A stretch of DNA of 64,000 nt, from the NCBI RefSeq assembly GCF_029962835.1, contig NC_080589.1:19427586-19491585 (forward strand), written 5' to 3'. Below, piece after piece: positions 36,910 through 47,850 of the stretch. The stretch's first letter is position 1, and each line of letters starts with the position of its first letter. A program made the position numbers and the translations under genes. Origin of the DNA: Magnolia sinica. Its lineage: Eukaryota > Streptophyta > Magnoliopsida > Magnoliales > Magnoliaceae. The notes beneath the pieces were generated by a model. The model did not search any database. It saw nothing but the letters and a program-made list of their open reading frames with translations, and was not told the DNA's origin.

Positions 36910-37905
36910 CACCCTTAAAAACTTTCCTTAAAAACTTCTAAGGGCCCAGGAAGTTTTCGATCAAGCTAATATTTGTGTTTTCAAGTGATTTTAAACTTAT
37001 GAACATATTAGATATTAGATCTCGAGAAAACATCATGGCACACCTTATGAAGGTTTCAACGGTGAGCGTCACTCTCTTCCTGTTTTCTGTGGTGGGGTTC
37101 ACACCTGCTTTTGTATAATGCCATCAAATGATCTTCTCAAATGGATGGACGGTGTTCGATACAACACACACATCATTGTGAGCCTCACAGAACTTAGTGA
37201 CGTCACTTCACTAACGAGTCTCGATACTCAACCTGTCAGCAGCTAATCCGCGTGAGAAATTTACGACTGTGGACCCCACCTTTTATCCATTGGATATTCT
37301 TGAAACAATACAAACTTAGAATACGCAGTTGGACCTCCTCGTACGGACAACAAATTTCAGGACGAAAATACCCCTCCTTTTCACGGAAACCTCCTTTTCA
37401 CGGAAACGGATTGGGTACGCCTCCTGCCACCCGCCCAAGACGGATAGTCAGTGGTACGTGGGCCTCACCATGATGTTTGCTTTTCATCCATGCCGTCCAT
37501 ATATTTTTTGAGATCATTTTATGATATGAGACCAAAAATGAGGTATATCCAAGTCTCAAGTGTACCACATTACAGGAAACAGTGTTGAATGAGCGTCAAC
37601 CATTGGAAACTCAGGTGGAGCCCACTGTGATGTTTGTGAGAAATCCTCCCCATCTAAGTTCATTCATAGGGTCACAAAGACCTGGATGAAGAGGAAAAAC
37701 AAATTTCAGAATGATCAAAAACTTTTGTAACCCCTGAAAGGGTTTCAATGGTAGACGTTCAATTCCCCACTGCCTTTTACAGTGTGGTCCACTTGATAGC
37801 TAGATCTATTTTATTTTTCGTCTCAAGCCTTAATATGAGCTCGCCAAATAGATGAACGGTTTGGATATAACACAAACCTCATGATTGGACCCACACATGC
37901 AACAC
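36910..37905. repeat. GGGCCCAC-family copies right of the Tat element
   Basis: Partial copy about 36910-37205 (GGATGGACGGTGTTCG... then ACACACATCATTGTGAGCC) and a fuller one about 37445-37895 (GGCCTCACCATGATGTTTGC to CACAAACCTCATGATTGGAC). The first is part of the sequence interrupted by the retrotransposon. A tandem CTCCTTTTCACGGAAAC word occurs at 37374-37406. Confidence 0.55.
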
Positions 37906-37940
37906 ATTAAAAAAAAAAAAACCACTGACAGTCTGTGTGT

Positions 37941-37975
<35 letters not shown>

Positions 37976-38120
37976 GAGAACTTTTTCTCCCTTACATTTT
38001 TCTCTAATACATAATTATATAAATATGTATATATAAGTAAATAAAAATATTTTTTTATCTTTTAATTCATTTCTTTGTCCATGTATTCAACAAGCATATC
38101 TCCTAAATTAAAATGATTTG

Positions 38121-38238
38121 TTTTTTTTTTTACACACCCCCACACACTCACACTAGTGGAATTTTACCACCTATGGATACTCAAACGCTTGACCAGGTGT
38201 TGAAACTCCTAGGAGTCTACCACCTGAGGGAGAGTAAG
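38121..38238 (-). mobile_element. tRNA-derived SINE, minus copy
   Basis: Read on the minus strand: GGATCCTTACTCTCCCTC, an A-box-like CAGGTGGTAGACTC, a B-box-like GTTTGAGTATCC, then a GTGTGTGGGGGTGTGTA tail and an A11 tract (T-run at 38121 on plus). Flanks CTAAATTAAAATGAT (left) and CCAAACTAGAATGAT (right) look like decayed 15-bp target duplications. The family is the same as 49182-49323. Confidence 0.7.
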
Positions 38239-38582
38239 GATCCAAACTAGAATGATATGCTTAACGTACTATATATGATTTTGGGGTAGGAGAAGTTAAT
38301 TTAGCGGGGCAAGCATGAAATTCAGAGGGGCAAACATGAAATTCAGAGGGCAAGCCAATCCCTCAAACCAAACACGTCCCATGCAATTTTGAATGGATTA
38401 GGTTGGATTGGATGGGATTTAGAGGTAATGATGGTGTTGTCGGTGGATTGTCTTAAGATCCATGGGATTGGGATCAGATCACCGACTCTGTTTGGCACGC
38501 CAGGCCAATCCCAGGATTTGACTTTCAATCCCTTCCAATACCATCCAAGCCCTTCCAATCCGACCGGCCAAACGGGCCCTAA
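38213..38582 (+). repeat. 370-bp segment, partly repeated to the right
   Basis: GAGTCTACCACC...AGAGTAAGGATCC, the TTTTGGGGTAGGAGAAG block and the first minisatellite units recur at offset 370 from 38583. Nested inside is a partial Tourist-like MITE (about 38350-38579) consisting of the second half of the dimeric form. It starts internally at AAACCAAACACGTCCCATGC and ends GGCCAAACGGGCCC with TAA after it. Unequal exchange between the flanking repeats probably removed the MITE's left half. Confidence 0.65.
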
Positions 38583-38671
38583 GAGTCTACCACCCGAGGG
38601 AGAGTAAGGATCCAAACTAGAATGATATACTTAACGTACTATATATGATTTTGGGGTAGGAGAAGTTAATT

Positions 38672-39479
38672 AGCGGGGCAAGCATGAAATTCAGTGGGGC
38701 AAACATGAAATTCAACGGGGCAAACATGAAAATGAGAGGGCAAGCATGAAAATTAGCGAGGCAAACATGAAAATGAGAGGGCCAAACATGAAAATGAGCA
38801 AGGCAAGCATGAAAAAGAGCAGGGCAAACATGAAAAAGAGCGGGGTAAACTAGAAAATCAGTGGGGGAAACATGAAAAGCAGCGGGGCAAACTAGAAAAA
38901 CAGCGGGGCAAACTAAAATATGAGCGGGGCAAACTAGAAAATCAGCGGGGGAAACATGAAAATCAGCGGGGGAAACATGAAATGCAGCGGGGCAAACATG
39001 AAATGCAGCGGGGCAAATTAGAAAATCAGCGGGGGAAACATGAAAAGAAGCGGGGCAAACTAGAAAATCAGCGGGGGAAACATGAAAAGCAGCGGGGCAA
39101 ACTGAAACATGAGCGGGGCAAACTAGAAAAACAGCGGGGCAAACTAGAAAATCAGCGGGGGAAACATAAAAAGTAGCGGGGCAAACTAGAAAATCAGCGG
39201 GGGAAACATGAAAAGCAGCGGGAAAAACTGAAACATGAGCGGGGCAAACTAGAAAAACAGCGGGGGAAACATAAAAAGTAGCGGGGTAAACTAGAAAATC
39301 AGCGGGGGAAACATGAAAAGCAGCGGGGCAAACTAGAAAAACAGCGGGGCAAACTGAAATATGAGTGGGGCAAACTAGAAAATCAGCGGGGGAAACATGA
39401 AACGCAGCGGGGCAAACTGAAATATGAGCGGGGCAAACTAGAAAATTAGCGGAGGAAACATGAAAAGCAGCGGGGCAAA
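38672..39479 (+). repeat. 21-bp minisatellite array, 38 units
   Basis: Thirty-eight head-to-tail units, 37 of exactly 21 bp and one of 20, beginning AGCGGGG. Three main variants: AGCGGGG + CAAACTAGAAAAWC, AGCGGGG + GAAACATGAAAAGC, and AGCGGGG + CAAACTGAAAYATG. The AAACTAGAAAATC variant is usually followed by the GAAACATG variant, giving a 42-bp higher-order dimer. As 21 is a multiple of 3, frames stay open by chance and produce a 305-codon minus-strand ORF that I do not regard as a gene. Confidence 0.92.
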
Positions 39480-40204
39480 TAGATTGAGTGTGGATTGTTT
39501 GTGTAGAACGTACACTAGTGACGTTGGGTCTCATTTGTCCATGTCATTTTCAAGGACTCAAGCTAACAAGATATGTCGGATTTCTCTCTCCCAAATAGAT
39601 TACGTTCTATGCTACATGACTTTTTAAAGGGGTAGTCCTATATTTTAGCTTGGTTTTTTAAAGAAAAAAAATGAAGTTCTTTATGATGAATAATCACGTA
39701 TATAATTAATAAAATCATAGATACAAAAAATAAATCCTATATTGAAATATAATAAACTAATATAATAATGAAAATATTAGCATGCATACACCCGACCAAC
39801 CCAATCAACCCATCGAGCCCTCTTGTGTTGGGCTTGGGTTGAGAATTCCTAACCCAAGATTGGGTTGGGTTAGGTCAAGGTTTAGGTATAGGAACCTTGG
39901 GTTGGGTTAGGGTTGAGCACCAACCCAAACCAACCGGCCTGACTTTCAGCCCTAATTTCATGTTTGCCTTACTCAATTTCATATTTTACCCGCTAAATTT
40001 CTAGTTATCCCCACTCAATTTCATGTTTGCCTCACTTAATTTCATGTTTGCCCCGTTGAATTTTCAGTTTGACCACGAAGTAATTGAAATTGACCACAAA
40101 CTGAATGAAATGGATTTTTGACCATCGACCAGATGGAATCTTGGAAAATAACTAGGTTGGTTGGCTAAATTAGCTTCTCCTACTCCAAAATCATATGTGG
40201 TATG
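39480..40204 (-). repeat. Conserved interior block of the foldback family
   Basis: The reverse complement of this block recurs at about 42800-43470 and 44810-45500. It includes GATTGAGTGTGGATTGTTTG, a TCATTATAAAGAAC-type region, an AACCCAACCC/GGGTTGGG-rich core (39800-39950) and GGTCGAAAATC. A short inverted run of 21-bp units (GTTTGCC...CTC) lies at about 39957-40080. No coding capacity. Confidence 0.7.
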
Positions 40205-40322
40205 TTAAGTAAATCATTCTAGTTTAGGAGATATGCTTGTTAAATAAATAGACAAAGAAATGAATTGAAAGATAGAAAAATATTTTTATATACTTATATA
40301 TACATATTTACTTAATTATATA

Positions 40323-40640
40323 GCCCACTATGCAGTATGTGTGAAACCACCTCCATCTATTAGGTCAAAACACTTACTTTCACCATTAGCTATAGGGTCC
40401 CACTGACCCTAATTCACTAGCTTCTTTTTCTTTTTCTTTTTTCGTTATAATTCCTACGGCATTTTGTGGGTCCCATTATAAGGTACGTGTTATATCCAAA
40501 CCGTCCATCTATTTGACGAGCTCGTATTAAGGCTTGAGACGAAAAATAAGACAGATCTAGCTATCACCTAGATCCATAGCTCAACTGGCAGACTGAGTGA
40601 AAATACCTCGTTTCAACACTTGAGGTCTTGGTATCGATCC
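40323..40640 (+). other. GGGCCCAC-type fragment and tRNA-like sequence
   Basis: About 40460-40560 is a fragment of the dispersed family. At 40573-40584 TAGCTCAACTGG resembles a Pol III A box, and GGTATCGATCC at about 40630 resembles a B box, with CGTTTCAACACTTGAGG between. This is tRNA/SINE-like, but it does not fold as a clean tRNA by eye. It directly abuts the next minisatellite array. Confidence 0.4.
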
Positions 40641-40644
40641 TAAG

Positions 40645-41034
40645 AGCGGGGCAAGCATGAAAAAGAGTGGGGCAAACATAAAAATGAGCAAGGTAAGCAT
40701 GAAATATGAGCGGGGCAAACTAGAAAAACAGCGGAGCAAACTGAAGTATGAGCGGGGCAAACTAAAAAAACAGCGGGGCAAACTAGAAAAGCAGTGAGAG
40801 AAACATGAAAAACAGCGGGGCAAACTAGAAAAACAGCGGGGAAAACATGAAAAACAGTGGGGGAAACATGAAAAACAGTGAGGCAAAGTAGAAAAACAGC
40901 GGGGGAAACATGAAAAATAACGAGGGAAACATGAAAAACAGTGGGGGAAACATGAAAAACAGCGGGACAAACTAGAAAAACAGCGGGGGAAACATGAAAA
41001 ACAGCGGGAAAAACATGAAAAATAGCGGGGCATG
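40645..41034 (+). repeat. 21-bp minisatellite array (about 18 units)
   Basis: Same family as 38672-39479, dominated by CTAGAAAAAC and CATGAAAAAC variants. The array ends in a perfect hairpin: arms 40999-41022 and 41035-41058 (24 bp each, AAACAGCGGGAAAAACATGA start) around a 12-base loop, where the array flips orientation. Confidence 0.9.
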
Positions 41035-41143
41035 TTTTTCATGTTTTTCCCGCTGTTTACATGTGGAATGTAGATTTTTATGTTTCCCATTTTTTTCCTC
41101 TCTTAATCATATGATTTACTCAGAGGTTAAGGACTAGCTGCTT

Positions 41144-41270
41144 TTCATGTTTTTCCCACTGTTTTTCTAGTTTACCCCGCTCATACTTCAGTTTGCCCGC
41201 TATTTTTATGTTTGCCCCACTCATATTTCGGTTTGCCTCGCTATTTTTCTAGTTTGCTCCGCTATTTTTC
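41144..41270 (-). repeat. 21-bp minisatellite, inverted, about 6 units
   Basis: Reverse-complement units (TTTTCTAGTTTGCCCCGC type) with length slips. It ends at CACGGAAATACCCCTC, a junction word also found at 37376-37400. Confidence 0.8.
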
Positions 41271-41329
41271 ACGGAAATACCCCTCATTTTCACATAAACG
41301 GATTGGGTACTCCTCCGCCACCCGCCAAT

Positions 41330-42240
41330 GGTGGATCGTCCGTCTCATGGGCCCCATCATGATGTATGATTTTCATCCATGCCGTCCATATATTTTTCCA
41401 AATCATTTTATGGTATGATACCAAAAATGAGGTATATCCAAATCTCAACTATACCACATTACAGGAAACAGTGTTGAATGAGCGTCAACCATTAGAAACT
41501 CAGGTGGGGCCAACTGTGATGTTTGTGAGAAACCCGATAAAACTTAGGTTAGGCTTGGGTTGAGGTCTCAGGTTATCCGACCTAACCCGAACTCGATCAA
41601 TATATTAGTTACTTATAAATTATAATTGAGTGTGGATTGTTTGTGTAGAAGGTACACTAGTGATGTCGGGTCTCATTTGTCCACGTCATTTCCAAGGGAT
41701 CACACCATGGGAAATAATGGGCATAATGATTTCCACCGTTGAAACCATAATGGGCCCAATAGTGATGTTTGTTTGTTATCAAACATATTCATAAGATCAT
41801 ATAGACATGGATTAATAGAAAAAACAATTATAAGCTTGATCCAAAACTTCTATAGCCCCCAAGAAATGATCAACAATAGAAGTTCAATTAAAAATTTCAT
41901 TTCGTGTGGTCCATTTGAACATTGAATAAGTTTAGATTTATCGGCTTAAGCAATGAAAAAATCTGTTAAGTTCGCCATGCTGATTGTCTAGTTTGCCCCA
42001 TTGAATTTCATGCTTGCCCTGCTCAATTTCATGTTTGGATTTTCTCTTTCCAACTATCCTTATAAACTTCGTGTGTTGGATAGGTTCTGACGACCTTGAC
42101 CCAAACCCTAGGTTGAAGCATTTAATCGGGTTTTCTCTTTCCAAATATCCGTAAAAATGTTATACATATGTTATATTTGAGGATTATATAAATATGCAAA
42201 CCCACTGATGTGTATTGTGTTCGACGAAATACCTATGTGG
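41330..42240. repeat. GGGCCCAC copies and foldback-block fragments
   Basis: Partial dispersed-family copies at about 41340-41540 and 41700-41935, separated by a reverse fragment of the foldback interior (41540-41690, ending GAGTGTGGATTGTTTGTGTA then CACTAGTGATGTCGGGTC). Three inverted 21-bp units lie at about 41985-42035. Confidence 0.55.
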
Positions 42241-42381
42241 GCCTAATAATAACATTACTTGCTAAGTATGGTTGACAAAATGAGTTCAAACTTGGTTTTG
42301 CTAAGTGAGGTTGACAAAAAAGAAAAATGCCATCAGGATTATTGTGAAGGAAAAAAACTAAAAACACAACTATTGTAACCT

Positions 42382-42530
42382 GACCCGGTCGACCCCATCT
42401 GGCTGTAATGGCCATTGACCCGGTCGACCCCAACTCACTGTTTTGACCTGACCCGGTCGACCGGGTAGACCCGGTCGACCCCATCTGGCTGTAATGGCCA
42501 TTGACCCGGTCGACCGGGTCAGAGCTTGGC
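42382..42530. repeat. Duplicated segment with perfect palindromes
   Basis: The segment starting GACCCGGTCGACC and continuing CATCTGGCTGTAATGGCC occurs at 42382 and again at 42468 (offset 86). TGACCCGGTCGACCGGGTCA at 42502-42521 is a perfect 20-bp palindrome, and 42451-42466 holds its 16-bp core again. They sit immediately outside the left inverted end of the large foldback element. Confidence 0.9.
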
Positions 42531-42770
42531 CTATCGCTACGGATTATAACCGTAGCCATAACTATAGTGCTATGCACTTTTTTTTCTATTTTCTCTTTTT
42601 TTTTTTCTTTTTTTTTTTTTTACATGGAGAACATTTTCCCCCTTACATTTTTCTATAATACATAATTATGTAAATATGTATATATAAGTACATAAAAATA
42701 TTTTTCTATCTTTTAATTCATTTCTTTGTCTATTTATTTAACAAGCATATCTCCTAAACTAGAGTGATTT

Positions 42771-43480
42771 ACTTAACTTACCGCATAGGATTTTGGGGTA
42801 GGAGAAGCTAATTTAGCCAACCAACCTAGTTATTTTCCAAGATTCCATTGGGTTGATGGTCGAAAATCTATTTAATTCATTTCGTGGTCAATTTCAATCA
42901 CTTCGCGGTCGGGTTGGATCGAGTTGAAAGTCGAGTGGGTTGGTTCGGGTTAGTGCTCAACCCTAACCCAACCCAACCCAATCTTGGGTTGGAAATTCTC
43001 AACCCAAACCCAACCCAAGAGGGCTCGACAAGTTGATTGGGTTGGTCGGGTATATATGTGCTAATATTTTTGTTATTACATTAATTTATTATATTTCAAT
43101 ATAGGACTTATTTTTTGTATCTATGATTTTATTAATTATATACGTGATTATTCATCATAAAGAACTTCATTTTTTTCTTTTAAAAACTAAGCTAAAATAT
43201 AGGACTACTCCTTTAAAAAGTCATGTAGCATAGCACGCAATCTATTTGGGAGAGAGAAATCCGGCATATATTGTTAGTGTGAGTCCTTGGAAATGACTTG
43301 GACAAATGAGACCCGACATCACTAGCGTACCTTCTACACAAACAATCCACACTCAATTATAATTTATAAGTAACTAATATATTGATCGGGTTCGGGTTGG
43401 GTCGGGCAACCTGAGACCTCAACCCAAGCCCAACGTAAGTTTTATCGGGTTGGTGTTTGTATAGCCCTTCACGTAGGTAG
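42771..43480 (+). repeat. Conserved interior block, copy B
   Basis: Contains GGTAGGAGAAGCTAATTTAG, GTCGAAAATC, an AACCCAACCC-rich core, and CACACTCAATTATAATTTAT, in the same order as 44770-45510 and inverted relative to 39480-40204. Confidence 0.75.
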
Positions 43481-43550
43481 CCCTTCGCACATGTAGGTAG
43501 CCCTTCACATGTCATTAAGGGCCCTTTTTACTATGTAAAGCATCCAAATT

Positions 43551-43858
43551 GCGGGGCAAACTAGAAAAACAGCGGGCAAACTTAAGTATGAGCGGGGCAA
43601 ACTAGAAAAATAGTGGGGCAAACTTAAGTATAAGCGGATCAAACTAGAAAAACAGCGGGGCAAACTGAATTATGAGCGGGGCAAACTAGAAAAATAGCAA
43701 GGCAAACTAGAGAAACAGCGGAGCAAACTGAATTATGAGCGGGGCAAACTAGAAAAACAGCGGGGTAAACTGCATTATGAGCGGGGCAAACTAGAAAAAC
43801 AGCGGGGCAAACTGAATTATGAGCGGGGCAAACTACATTATGAGCGGGGCAAACTACT
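43551..43858 (+). repeat. 21-bp minisatellite array (about 14 units)
   Basis: Alternates CTAGAAAAAC and CTGAATTATG/CTTAAGTATG variants, giving a 42-bp pattern different from that in 38672-39479. Confidence 0.88.
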
Positions 43859-43861
43859 AGA

Positions 43862-44640
43862 CCCTGTCATTAAAGGATTCTGGTTAAAAAAATAACACAA
43901 ATATTTTTTATGAGACATCTATTTAGTGGGCTCTAGATAGAAGGCTATAAACAAAGACTGTGTAGACATTTGTCAGTAAGAAGGGAAAGTGATGGCTAGG
44001 ATTTTCGGATCCTCGTGATTTTTGAACCATGGACCATCCATGGAAGAGAGAGTGGACAGTCTCAATCCACTGTCTTCCCTCCCACGTGTACGGTGGAGGG
44101 TACTGTATTGTACTATGATAGAGCCGACTCTACCGGCAACTGAAAAAAGAAATGCTTGTGGCGATTCACGAGAGGAGAGAGAAGATATCAACGTCAGCAC
44201 GCTTGGCGGCATGGCACACGTGTGAGAGATCTGTTCCAACCGTCCATTTTCATCGTACATGCGTGGCCCACTTAGTAGACTGGGCCTAAGTAATGAGTCC
44301 GAAATTTTTTAGGTTTACCCATCTATTCATGGACGCCTATATCCTACACAAGAGTCGAGTTTCACGTGTGTTGTGATTCACGTTTTAAATCTTTTCACGC
44401 CTATATCCAACCCCCTCGCTACCTTGATGCATGTGTTGTATATTCACGCCATTCGTTTAAGGGCTGTTTAGATTTATGTATGAGATTGTTTTACATTGTC
44501 TTTTTATTAGGACAAGGTATTCATAAATACAGTTTTATACTATCTAGGCTGTAAATCTATATAGGTCCTTAACTTGCTGACTCATTTTAGCTCAAGAACT
44601 TAAAAATTAAAAACATCCAAACTCATTAAAAACTTTCAAA
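43862..44640. other. Unassigned DNA within element II
   Basis: Non-repetitive insert between minisatellite and the next interior block. I recognise no gene. TGGACCATCCATGG-type short palindromes occur near 44030. Confidence 0.35.
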
Positions 44641-44644
44641 GGCT

Positions 44645-45600
44645 CACTATGTTATATATTTTATATCTAAATATGTATATATAAGTATATAAAAATATTT
44701 TTCTATCTTTTAATTCATTTCTTTATCTATTTATTTAACAAGCATATCTCCTAAATTAGAATGATTTACTTAAGTTACCATATATAATTTTGGGTAGGAG
44801 ATGCTAATTTAGCCAACCAACCTAGTTATTTTCCAAGATTCCATCGGGTTGATGATCGAAAATCTTATTTCATTTAGTTCATGGTCAATTCCAATCACTT
44901 CGCGGTCGGGTTGGTTCGAGTTGAAAGTCGGGTGGGTTAGTTCGGGTTGGTGCTCAACCCTAACCCAACCCAAGTTTCCTATACCTAAACCTTGACCCAA
45001 CTCAACCCAATCTTGGGTTGGGAATTCTCAACCCAAGCCCAACCCAAGAGGGCTCGACGGGTTGATTGGGTTGGTCGGGTGTATACGTGCTAATATTTTC
45101 GTTATTACATTAGTTTATTATATTTCAATATAGGACTTATTTTTTGTATCTATACTTTTATTAATTATATACGTGATTATTCATCATAAAGAACTTCATT
45201 TTTTCCTTTTAAAAACCAAGCTAAAATATGGGACTACTCCTTTAAAAAGTCATGTAACATAGCACGCAATCTATTTTGGAGAGAGAACTCCGGCATTTCT
45301 TGTTAGCGCGAGTCCTTGGAAATGACGTGGATAAATGAGACCCGACATCACTAGTGTACCTTCTACATAAACAATCCACACTCAATTATAATTTATAAGT
45401 AACTAATATATTGATCGGGTTCGAGTTGGGTCGGGCAACCTGAGACCTCAACCCAAGCCCAGCCTAAGTTTTATCGGGTTGGTGTTTGTATAGCCCAAGC
45501 TTGAGATCGGACCCGATATATCCTGCCCGAGCCCAACCCAATGTCGGGTCGGTCACGGGTCGGTCGGGTTGAACCCGCCCAACTTTCAGCCGTACATGAA
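44645..45600 (+). repeat. Conserved interior block, copy C
   Basis: Begins with the AT-rich terminal-type sequence (ATATGTATATATAAGTATAT), then the block described for copy B, and extends further through TATAGCCCAAGCTTGAGATC and a GGGTCGGTCACGGGTCGGTC GC-rich tract. Confidence 0.75.
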
Positions 45601-45603
45601 CTT

Positions 45604-46579
45604 GAGCGGAGGAAATTAGAAAATCAGCGGGGCAACTAGAAAATCAGCGGGGCAAATTAGGAAATTAGCGGGGCAAACTAAAAAATTACCTGGACAAACT
45701 AGAAAATCAGCGGGGCAAACTAGAAAATCAGCGAGGCAAACTAGGAAATCAGCGAGGAAAACTAGAAAATCAACGGGGCAAACTATAAAATCAGCGAGGC
45801 AAACTAGAAAATCAGCGGGAGAAACTAGAAAATCAGTGGGGCAAACATGAATTTGAGCAGGGCAAACTAGAAAATCGATGGGGCAAACTAGAATATCAGC
45901 GGGGTAAACTAATAAATCAGCAAGGCAAACTAGAAAATTAGCTGGGCAAACTAGGAAATCGGCAGGGCAAACATGAAATTCAGCGGGGCAAACTAGACAA
46001 TTAGCGGGGCAAACTTAACAGATAATTTTATGGCTTGAGCCGATAAATCTAAACGTATCCAATCTTCAAATGGACCACACTCATTTTCATATTTGCCCCG
46101 CTCATTTTAATGTTTGCCCAGCTCTTTTTCATGCTTGCCCCGCTCTTTTTCATGTTTGCCCCGCACTTTTTCATGCTTGCCCCGCTCATAATTCAGTTTG
46201 TCCCGCTGTTTTTATAGTTTGCCCTGCTCATACTTAAGTTTACCCCACTGTTTTTCTAATTTGCCCCGCTCATAATTCAGTTTCCCCCGCTGTTTTTCTA
46301 GTTTGCCCCTCTCATAATTCAGTTTTCCCCGCTGTTTTTCTAATTTGCCCCACTCATAATTCAGTTTCCTCCGCTGTTTTTCTAGTTTGTCCCGCTGTTT
46401 TTCTAGTTTGCCCCGCTCATAATTCAGTTTGCCCTGCTCATACTTAAGTTTGCCCCACTATTTTTCTAGTTTGCCCCGCTCATATTTGATTTGCCCATTT
46501 GTTTTTAAGTTTGTCTCGCTCATATTTCAGTTTAATTACAGATTTAAAGAACCCATTGTTTTTCTAGTTTGCCCCGCTC
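45604..46579. repeat. Head-to-head 21-bp minisatellite arrays
   Basis: Plus-orientation units fill 45604-46018 and minus-orientation units fill about 46078-46579, separated by about 60 bp. The pair forms a near-kilobase foldback. Left units are mostly CTAGAAAATC type; right units are mostly the complements of CTAGAAAAAC and CTGAATTATG types, so the two arms expanded independently. Confidence 0.88.
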
Positions 46580-46880
46580 GGGTGGTAGACTCTTAGGAGT
46601 TTCAACACCCGGTCAAGTGTTCGAGTATCCGTAGGTGGTGAAATATGTATATATAAGTGTATAAAAATATTTTCCTATCTTTTAATTCATTTCTTTGTCT
46701 ATTTATTTAACAAGCATATCTCCTAAATTAGAATGATTTACTTAACTTACCACATAAGATTTTAGGGGTAGGAGTAGCTAATTTAGCCAACCAACCTAGT
46801 TATTTTCCAAGATTCCATCGGGTCGATGGTCGAAAATCCATTTCATTTAGTTTGTGGTCAATTTCAATCACTTCGCTGTT
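46580..46880 (+). repeat. SINE fragment joined to foldback terminal block
   Basis: About 46580-46643 is the SINE head and B-box part (CGGGTGGTAGACTCTTAGG ... GTTCGAGTATCCG), cut off and fused to ATATGTATATATAAGTGTAT and on to GGTCGATGGTCGAAAATCC. Confidence 0.65.
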
Positions 46881-47325
46881 AAACTAGAAATTTGGTGGGG
46901 CAAACATGAACTTGAGTGAGGCAAACATGAAATTGAGCGGGGCAAACTAGACATTCGACGGGGCAAACATGAAATTGAGCAAGGCAAACATGAAATTAGG
47001 GCTGAAAGTCGGGCGAGTTAGTTCGCGTTGGTGCTCAACCTTAACCCAACCCAAGGTTCCTATACCTAAACCTTGACCCAACCCAACCCAAGGTTCCCAT
47101 ACCTAAATCAGCGGGGCAAATTAGAATATTAGCGGGGGATACTAGAAAATCAGCGGGGGAAACATGAAAATCAGCGGGAGAAACTGGAAAATCAGCGGGG
47201 CAAACTAGAAAATCAGCGGGGCAAACTAGAAAATCAGCGGGGGATACTAGAAAATCAGCGGGGCAAACTACAAAATCAGCGGGGGAAATTGAAAAATCAT
47301 CGGGGCAAACTAGAAAATCAGTGAA
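46880..47325 (+). repeat. Two short 21-bp arrays
   Basis: About six units at 46885-47000 (ATGAAATTGAGC types) and about ten at 47107-47325 (AAAATCAGCGGGG types), separated by an AACCCAACCC-rich piece of the interior block. Confidence 0.82.
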
Positions 47326-47746
47326 ATAGGTAGTCCTTTCCTTATATATTAAATGTTGGTATACACGTGAAATAGGTAGTGTCCTTATCATGTGTATGAG
47401 TTGTACTGTAGTGAAAAGAGTACAAACTATAGTGTTTGACTATCCACTTTGTTGGTGTCCTTGTACAATGGTTTGATTACAGTGGTCCACATCTTTGTAC
47501 AGAATGCATAGTTTTTAATTTTCACAAGTGGGAGACATTTTTGGGTGATGCAGAACAATTCATTGGTCAGTTGACTTCCACTGAGGATGTATCAAGGCAC
47601 AAAGCGACATATATTCACTATAAAAGAATAAAATTACAGGAGATAGAGATTACCCGATTCGAACAAGTTTTGAATCACCTAAGCTATAAGCTTGAAACCC
47701 TACGAACGAATTAGAAAGCTCTTGATACCCCATATTCTTGATCACA
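47326..47746. other. Unassigned DNA
   Basis: No recognised gene. A 92-codon open frame at 47436-47714 has no in-frame ATG start near its beginning and no familiar motif. Confidence 0.3.
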
Positions 47747-47831
<85 letters not shown>

Positions 47832-47850
47832 TATACATACATATACATGG
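47747..47850. repeat. (AT)n-(AC)n microsatellite
   Basis: Long uninterrupted AT repeat to about 47819, then ACACACAC and ATACAT repeats. Confidence 0.95.

Larger units (their letters stand above)
37909..40322. mobile_element. Foldback-type element I
   Basis: The left end has an A13-CCAC / GTGG-T28 hairpin (37909-37970), then an AT-rich terminal block through about 38115 (ACATTTTTCTCTAATACATA, then AACAAGCATATCTCCTAAA). The right end (about 40215-40322) carries the reverse complement of the inner part of that block. Between them lie a SINE, a partial MITE, a 38-unit 21-bp array and a conserved interior block shared with 42.8-43.5 kb and 44.8-45.6 kb in the opposite orientation. No transposase is encoded. 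The outer termini and target duplication were not resolved. Confidence 0.5.

Noticed and set aside
38672-39479. CRISPR-like regular repeats
   Set aside because: Units are contiguous with no unique spacers, and the DNA is plant nuclear.
38617-39534. 305-codon minus-strand open frame with a seven-residue repeat (CPAAFHV/SPADFLV)
   Set aside because: It is a by-product of the 21-bp minisatellite: the unit is a multiple of three without stops, so it stays open in several frames. The same applies to 38982-39176 (+), 40581-41090 (-), 47041-47391 (-) and 48200-48514 (-).
39800-39950. Interstitial telomere (GGGTTAGGGTT-like words)
   Set aside because: The sequence is a GGGTTGGG/AACCCAACCC-rich block of a dispersed repeat, not repeated TTTAGGG.
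47436-47714. 92-codon frame ending KLETLRTN
   Set aside because: It has a protein-like charged tail, but no in-frame ATG near the start and no recognised family.
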